Below the pieces are notes generated by a model that worked only from the letters and a program-made list of their open reading frames with translations, was not told the origin of the DNA and searched no databases. Positions 59,951-64,000 of a DNA stretch of 64,000 nt are shown piece by piece (positions within the stretch are counted from its first letter, which is position 1; each line of letters starts with the position of its first letter). Both the position numbers and the translations under genes were made by a program. This DNA comes from Paenibacillus mesophilus (GTDB taxonomy: Bacteria; Bacillota; Bacilli; Paenibacillales; NBRC-103111): positions 372,001 to 436,000 of the forward strand of contig NZ_VCRA01000006.1 of the NCBI RefSeq assembly GCF_005938385.1, given 5' to 3'.

Positions 59951-61459
59951 CTATTCTTTTCGAACCATCCATATGACCGATTCCACATGAGCCGTCCAAG
60001 GAAACATATCCACCGGCTGCACCTCCACGGTGCGGAAACCCCCGTCCTCTAGCACGCGAAGGTCTCGAGCGAGCGTGGACGGGTTGCACGAGACGTAGAC
60101 GACGCGCTGCGGGCGCATGGTGACGATCGTGTCAAGCAGGGCGGCGTCACAGCCGCTGCGCGGCGGGTCGACGACGATTACGTCGGGGCGGATCCCCTGC
60201 TCCCGCCAAGCGGGAATGACCTCTTCCGCTTTACCCGCCTCGAACTCGGCATTGGCGATGCCGTTCAGCTCGGCGTTGCGTCGGGCGTCCTGTACCGCTT
60301 CGGGTACGATCTCTACGCCGTACACCCGCTTGGCCCGCTGGGCGAGGAACAGCGAGATCGTCCCGACGCCGCAGTAGGCGTCGATGACCGTTTCGCTCCC
60401 GGTCAAGCCGGCGTATTCCAAAGCTTTGCCGTACAGCGCTTCGGTCTGCACCGGGTTCACCTGATAGAACGAGTGCGCGGAGATGGCAAAACGGACGTCG
60501 CCGATCGCATCATAGATACGGTCCCGCCCCCACAGCACCGACGTATGAGGCCCCATGACCGTTCCGGCAGGTCCGGCGTTCACGTTATGGCAAATGCTAG
60601 CAATGCCGGGCACGGCTTCGACGATCCGCTCCGCCAACCGCTGCGCTTCCGGCAGTTCCTCCTTATCGGAGACCAGCACGACCATCGTCTCTCCGGTACG
60701 AAAGCCCGATTTCACGATGACGTGACGCAGCCCGCTCCGCCGCTTCTCCTCGTCGTATGCCGGTATGCCCAGCTCGTAAGCCATCTTCTTAACGGCGCTA
60801 ACGATATCGTCGGCCGCCTCGGTCCGGATCAGACAGCGGTCGGCGTCGACGATCCTGTGGCTGCCCGTCGCATAGAAGCCGCCTGCCAAGCCGCCTGCCA
60901 AGCCGCCCTCCCGCTCCCCGATCGGTACCTGCACTTTGTTGCGGTAACGCCAAGGGTCGGTCATCCCGATCGTCGGGTGAACGACAACGCCGCCCGGTTC
61001 CCCGTCGGCATCGATGTTCGCAACCCGGAGCTTGGCGATCCGCTCCAGATTGTCGACTACCATCTGCCGCTTCAGCCGAAGCTGCCCTTCGTATCCGAGA
61101 TGCTGGAGCTGGCAGCCCCCGCATTCGTCATATACCGGGCAAGGCGGCTCCACGCGGTCCGGACTCGCTTCCAGCACCTTCAGCAGCCGGGCAAAGCCAT
61201 ACTGCTTCTTGAGGCCGGTAACCTGAGCGCTAACCTTCTCTCCCGGCAGCGCTCCATGAATAAAAAGGGTAAAGCCGTTCACACGGCCCACCCCTTCTCC
61301 AGTATGACCGATACCCACAATATCGGCGATAACTTGCTCCTGAAGCGACACCGGTTCCGCTGCCGTCCCGGCAGGACGGTCTTCCGCACGGCTGCGGCCG
61401 TTCGGTGCTCCGTTCCGTTTCGTTCGGCCGTTGCGGCCATGTCGGTTTGCCACGATCAT
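59951..61459 (-). CDS. rlmCD: 23S rRNA (uracil-C5)-methyltransferase, RlmCD type
   Basis: 502 residues. A basic, low-complexity N-terminal tail (about 35 residues) precedes a TRAM domain (QVIADIVGIGHTGEGVGRVN), the 4Fe-4S cysteines in CPVYDECGGCQLQHLGYEGQ, and a class I methyltransferase domain with the catalytic Cys in VSCNPSTLARDL. It methylates U747/U1939 of 23S rRNA in B. subtilis. GGAGTGT immediately precedes the ATG. A tandem 12-nt duplication gives GGLAGGLAGG near 60885-60910. It follows dgkB as in Bacillus. Confidence 0.93.
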   Translation of the reverse strand: MIVANRHGRNGRTKRNGAPNGRSRAEDRPAGTAAEPVSLQEQVIADIVGIGHTGEGVGRVNGFTLFIHGALPGEKVSAQVTGLKKQYGFARLLKVLEASPDRVEPPCPVYDECGGCQLQHLGYEGQLRLKRQMVVDNLERIAKLRVANIDADGEPGGVVVHPTIGMTDPWRYRNKVQVPIGEREGGLAGGLAGGFYATGSHRIVDADRCLIRTEAADDIVSAVKKMAYELGIPAYDEEKRRSGLRHVIVKSGFRTGETMVVLVSDKEELPEAQRLAERIVEAVPGIASICHNVNAGPAGTVMGPHTSVLWGRDRIYDAIGDVRFAISAHSFYQVNPVQTEALYGKALEYAGLTGSETVIDAYCGVGTISLFLAQRAKRVYGVEIVPEAVQDARRNAELNGIANAEFEAGKAEEVIPAWREQGIRPDVIVVDPPRSGCDAALLDTIVTMRPQRVVYVSCNPSTLARDLRVLEDGGFRTVEVQPVDMFPWTAHVESVIWMVRKE

Positions 61460-61512
61460 ACACTCCGTTGCCGGTACTATTACGTGTCCTAACGCTTTTA
61501 CGTAATAGTTCC

Positions 61513-62421
61513 TTATTTATAAGTTGAAGTTCCCGACTCGTCCACGAATATTTGCAGATGATCCGGCAGTACGGAAATCGTACACGGCAGCGTGCCGCCG
61601 AACTCTCCGTCCAGATTGAGCTGCACGTAATCGGGCGAAGTCACCTGAATGCTCTGCGTCTTGAAATGAATCACATGCGGGTCGTTCATATGCTCGCCGC
61701 GCAGCGCTGCCGATACGATGCGGATAAATTCCGGCAAATTGCACTTGCGCAGTATGAATACGTCGAGCAGACCGTCGCTTAGGCTCGCATCCGGCGCAAG
61801 CTTCTCGAAGCCGCCTACCGAATTGCTGTTGCATATAAGGAACATCATGACTTCTTCTTGGACGTACATTTCCTTCGAGCGGAAGCACAGCTCGATCGGT
61901 CTGAGCCGCGGAAGCTTCTCCAGCCCTTTCATGTAATAGGCCAGCTGTCCGATCATCGTCTTCAGCTTGCTCGGCACCTCATACGTCAGCTCGGTCATCG
62001 ACCCGCCTCCGGCGATATTGATGAAGTATCGCTGATTCACCTTGCCGACGTCGATGACTCGCGTATGCTGCTGCAGGATAAGATCGACCGCAAACTCCCA
62101 ATGCTTCGGAATGCCGAGAGCCCTGGCAAAATCGTTCGTCGTCCCGACCGGCAAAATGCCGAGCGGAGGCCGGTTTTTCTGCTCGGCCATGCCATTGATC
62201 ACTTCATATAGCGTACCGTCTCCGCCTGCCGCTATGATCACGTCGAATCCTCGCTCCACCGCCTCGGCGGCCGCAACCGTGGCGTCCCCTTCTCCGATCG
62301 TGGCATGCGTCGACGTCTCCAGCCCGCCTCGTTCCAATCGCTGCAAAATTTCCGGCAGCCTCCGCTTCATTTCCTCCCGACCGGATGTCGGGTTGTAGAT
62401 CAATCGGGCACGCTTCGCCAT
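61513..62421 (-). CDS. dgkB: Diacylglycerol kinase, DgkB type
   Basis: 302 residues of the soluble diacylglycerol/lipid kinase family. RARLIYNPTSGREEMKRRLP, the nucleotide loop AAGGDGTLYEVING and LGILPVGTTNDFARALGIP are present. It recycles diacylglycerol from lipoteichoic acid synthesis into phosphatidic acid in B. subtilis. GGGGGA precedes the ATG. Adjacent to rlmCD as in Bacillus. Confidence 0.93.
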   Translation of the reverse strand: MAKRARLIYNPTSGREEMKRRLPEILQRLERGGLETSTHATIGEGDATVAAAEAVERGFDVIIAAGGDGTLYEVINGMAEQKNRPPLGILPVGTTNDFARALGIPKHWEFAVDLILQQHTRVIDVGKVNQRYFINIAGGGSMTELTYEVPSKLKTMIGQLAYYMKGLEKLPRLRPIELCFRSKEMYVQEEVMMFLICNSNSVGGFEKLAPDASLSDGLLDVFILRKCNLPEFIRIVSAALRGEHMNDPHVIHFKTQSIQVTSPDYVQLNLDGEFGGTLPCTISVLPDHLQIFVDESGTSTYK

Positions 62422-62451
62422 CGACCCATTCCCCCATCTAGGAATCTTTCG

Positions 62452-63237
62452 TTATGTAACGATCCGCGCCAGCGCCTCCGCCACGATCCACTCCATCCAT
62501 CGGGATACCGACGGGTGCGGCAAAAGCGCTTTTCCATTATATTTATAGTCGAATCCGTTCAATCTGTCCGGAATCACCGTATTCGTAAAATAACCCGAGC
62601 TTAAAAATAGCGGAGCGACGATAATGTCGCAGTCCTGCGTCCCTTCACGCCAAGCTTGCATCGCATCCCGCGTCTCGTCCGGCAGCAGCAGCGCCGTTCG
62701 GACCTCTCTATACCCACCAAGCTCCTGCAGCCTTTGCGCTACATGGCCCATGCCGGTCTTCCATCTGGCGTAAAAATCCGGCAGCTCGCTCCCATGGCCG
62801 ATGACCAGCACGCGTTCCTTCTCGGGTCGTTCCGTTATACCGCTCAAATGGTCCATCACAATATCCGCCACGATTGGATCATCGTCCAACGGAGAACATA
62901 CATGCACATCGGCATTACGGCGAAACGGCACCATATCCGTATCGAACGAAGGCTCCGGCAAGTCGCCGAGCGCGTACCGGATTTCATCGACATGCGTGCT
63001 TCCGTTCGATACGAACAGCGGAACGACTACGAGATCGGTAACGCCCAATGCCTCGAGCTCGTCGATTCCGTCCTGGATCAGCCGCCCTTCGACAATTTCC
63101 AGAAACGATGAAACGACGGGAACGACCCCCGCTTCGATTTCGGGCAAACGGACATCCGCAACCGCCTCATCAATGAGACGCACCCATTCCGGGCTGCGCG
63201 AGCCGTGACTGATTACAAGAACGCCTGCCTTGCTCAT
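62452..63237 (-). CDS. CbiX-like sirohydrochlorin chelatase family protein
   Basis: 261 residues from ATG 63237 (GAGGTG about 10 nt upstream). Two CbiX-type halves with the histidines in VLVISHGSRSPEW and RVLVIGHGSELPDFYARW. Family members insert Co or Fe into sirohydrochlorin for cobalamin or siroheme. No tetrapyrrole genes are nearby, so the substrate is uncertain. It lies between yerC and dgkB. Confidence 0.85.
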   Translation of the reverse strand: MSKAGVLVISHGSRSPEWVRLIDEAVADVRLPEIEAGVVPVVSSFLEIVEGRLIQDGIDELEALGVTDLVVVPLFVSNGSTHVDEIRYALGDLPEPSFDTDMVPFRRNADVHVCSPLDDDPIVADIVMDHLSGITERPEKERVLVIGHGSELPDFYARWKTGMGHVAQRLQELGGYREVRTALLLPDETRDAMQAWREGTQDCDIIVAPLFLSSGYFTNTVIPDRLNGFDYKYNGKALLPHPSVSRWMEWIVAEALARIVT

Positions 63238-63334
63238 CCGCCAAAACACCTCTTCCGCCGACTCTCTACTCATGCTATCGAAACGTTGCGCGAAAGTCAA
63301 TTCGACGGCCCGGGGTGCCCTCGCAAACGGCGAA

Positions 63335-63359
63335 CCCCCGCTCCTGAAAGAAGCGGGGG
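63335..63359 (-). terminator. Hairpin after yerC
   Basis: CCCCCGCT (63335-63342) and AGCGGGGG (63352-63359) pair perfectly; the T-run on the minus strand is poor, so termination may be partial. Confidence 0.55.
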
Positions 63360-63404
63360 AATGGATACGCTCGCGGACCCTTGCCGGGGCCGGACTTTCA
63401 ACTA

Positions 63405-63695
63405 TTAGCGGCCGAGCCGCTCCAGCGCCATTTTGTAGCCGTCGTTGCCGTAATTCAAACACCGCTTGACGCGGGAAATGGTCGCCGTGCTGGCCCCCGT
63501 CTCGGCTTCGATCTGATTGTACGTGCTTCCTTTGCCAAGCATGCGGGCTACCTCCAGCCGCTGCGACAGCGATTGAATCTCGTTCACCGTACAAAGGTCG
63601 TCGAAAAAAATATAGCACTCTTCCACCGTCTTCAACGTCAAAACCGCCTCGAACAACTGGTCGATCGTTTTATCATTCAGCTTCTTCAACTGCAC
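63405..63695 (-). CDS. yerC: YerC/YecD family TrpR-related regulator
   Basis: 96 residues starting at GTG 63695. LFEAVLTLKTVEECYIFFDD, LSQRLEVARMLGKGSTYNQI and ETGASTATISRVKRCLNYG form the TrpR-like helix-turn-helix. The target is unknown. In Bacillus it lies upstream of pcrB-pcrA-ligA; here the following genes are a chelatase, dgkB and rlmCD. Confidence 0.9.
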   Translation of the reverse strand: MQLKKLNDKTIDQLFEAVLTLKTVEECYIFFDDLCTVNEIQSLSQRLEVARMLGKGSTYNQIEAETGASTATISRVKRCLNYGNDGYKMALERLGR

Positions 63696-64000
63696 TTTCG
63701 CTCAGCCCCTATTTCTTGTCTTACTTACCTGTTTCGACATAAACGCCGCCATTCCTTCCTTTACGATTGTGAAACGTTAAAATTTTTATACGTCACCGGA
63801 CTAAAGGTAGCACGCATCGGCAAAAAAAAGGGCCTCCTCAATCGGCCATTTTGCGGCGGAAACGGGCCATCCCCCGAACTGGACGCGATAACCCGGGCAT
63901 CCGTCCAATCCAACCATTCGCCTACCACATACAGTATACAAACGGAACGAATCCAAGAAGAAGGAATGTGAACCGAGTGAATCCACATCAATGGCCAGTC
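63696..64000. other. 305-nt end region, possible start of a plus-strand gene
   Basis: It holds the yerC upstream region. Near the end AAGAAGGA (63957-63964) is followed by GTG 63968 or GTG 63977, opening a frame VNPHQWPV that runs off the window. Too short to identify. Confidence 0.3.

Overview
The window looks like a chromosomal segment of an endospore-forming Bacillales bacterium, most likely Paenibacillaceae (Paenibacillus or Cohnella type). The evidence is two complete or nearly complete GerA-type spore germinant receptor operons, a SinR/SinI pair, strong AGGAGG-type ribosome binding sites with many TTG and GTG starts, moderately high GC, and the yerC / dgkB / rlmCD gene set known from Bacillus. 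There are no rRNA or tRNA genes and no CRISPR array. One IS607-type insertion is the only mobile element seen.

Layout. 1-3.8 kb: germinant receptor operon A-B-C on the minus strand, cut by the window start. 4-8.1 kb: a bicupin oxalate decarboxylase, a SulP anion transporter, an ArsR-type repressor and a cysteine-rich protein; the last three share a near-identical promoter/operator. 8.1-10.6 kb: sinI and sinR (order reversed relative to B. subtilis) and an NSS-family sodium symporter. 10.7-15.1 kb: a second germinant receptor operon, order A-C-D-B. 15.2-18.9 kb: a soluble cNMP-binding chemoreceptor, a palindrome-rich short transcript, NamA old yellow enzyme with a divergent HxlR regulator, and a thioredoxin. 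18.9-20.9 kb: an IS607-type element with a broken tnpA and an intact tnpB, inserted between the promoter/leader and the start codon of the thioredoxin gene. 21-24 kb: an unknown gene and ilvB-ilvN. 24-36 kb: a STAND/GNAT-like/LuxR regulator, YciI, ArsR-DUF2087, a DUF559-like protein, pantothenate kinase, nitroreductase, cytochrome P450, a Gfo/Idh/MocA oxidoreductase, a 7TMR-DISM histidine kinase and a DMT transporter. 36-47 kb: radical SAM plus SEC-C proteins, catalase, WYL regulator with a divergent UvrA-like ABC protein, a TIM-barrel protein, pentapeptide-repeat genes and a TraB/TIKI-like protein. 47-54.5 kb: a large AcoR-GAF/PAS histidine kinase, a WecG/TagA glycosyltransferase, two small proteins, PadR-MFS and an MDR oxidoreductase. 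54.5-64 kb: MalT-like LuxR, DUF6526, DinB, an AT-rich stretch with GNAT and DUF4256, then rlmCD, dgkB, a CbiX-like chelatase and yerC.

Genes that probably work together: the two ger operons and possibly the oxalate decarboxylase in spores; arsR with sulP and the Cys-rich gene; hxlR with namA; padR with its MFS transporter; the ArsR-DUF2087 protein with the distant TraB/TIKI-like gene, because both promoters carry the same 17-nt motif. Several intergenic regions hold families of short TAGCGGAA-type repeats, and several 5' leaders contain strong, possibly regulatory RNA structures.

All family assignments are from reading motifs and gene context; no database search was possible.
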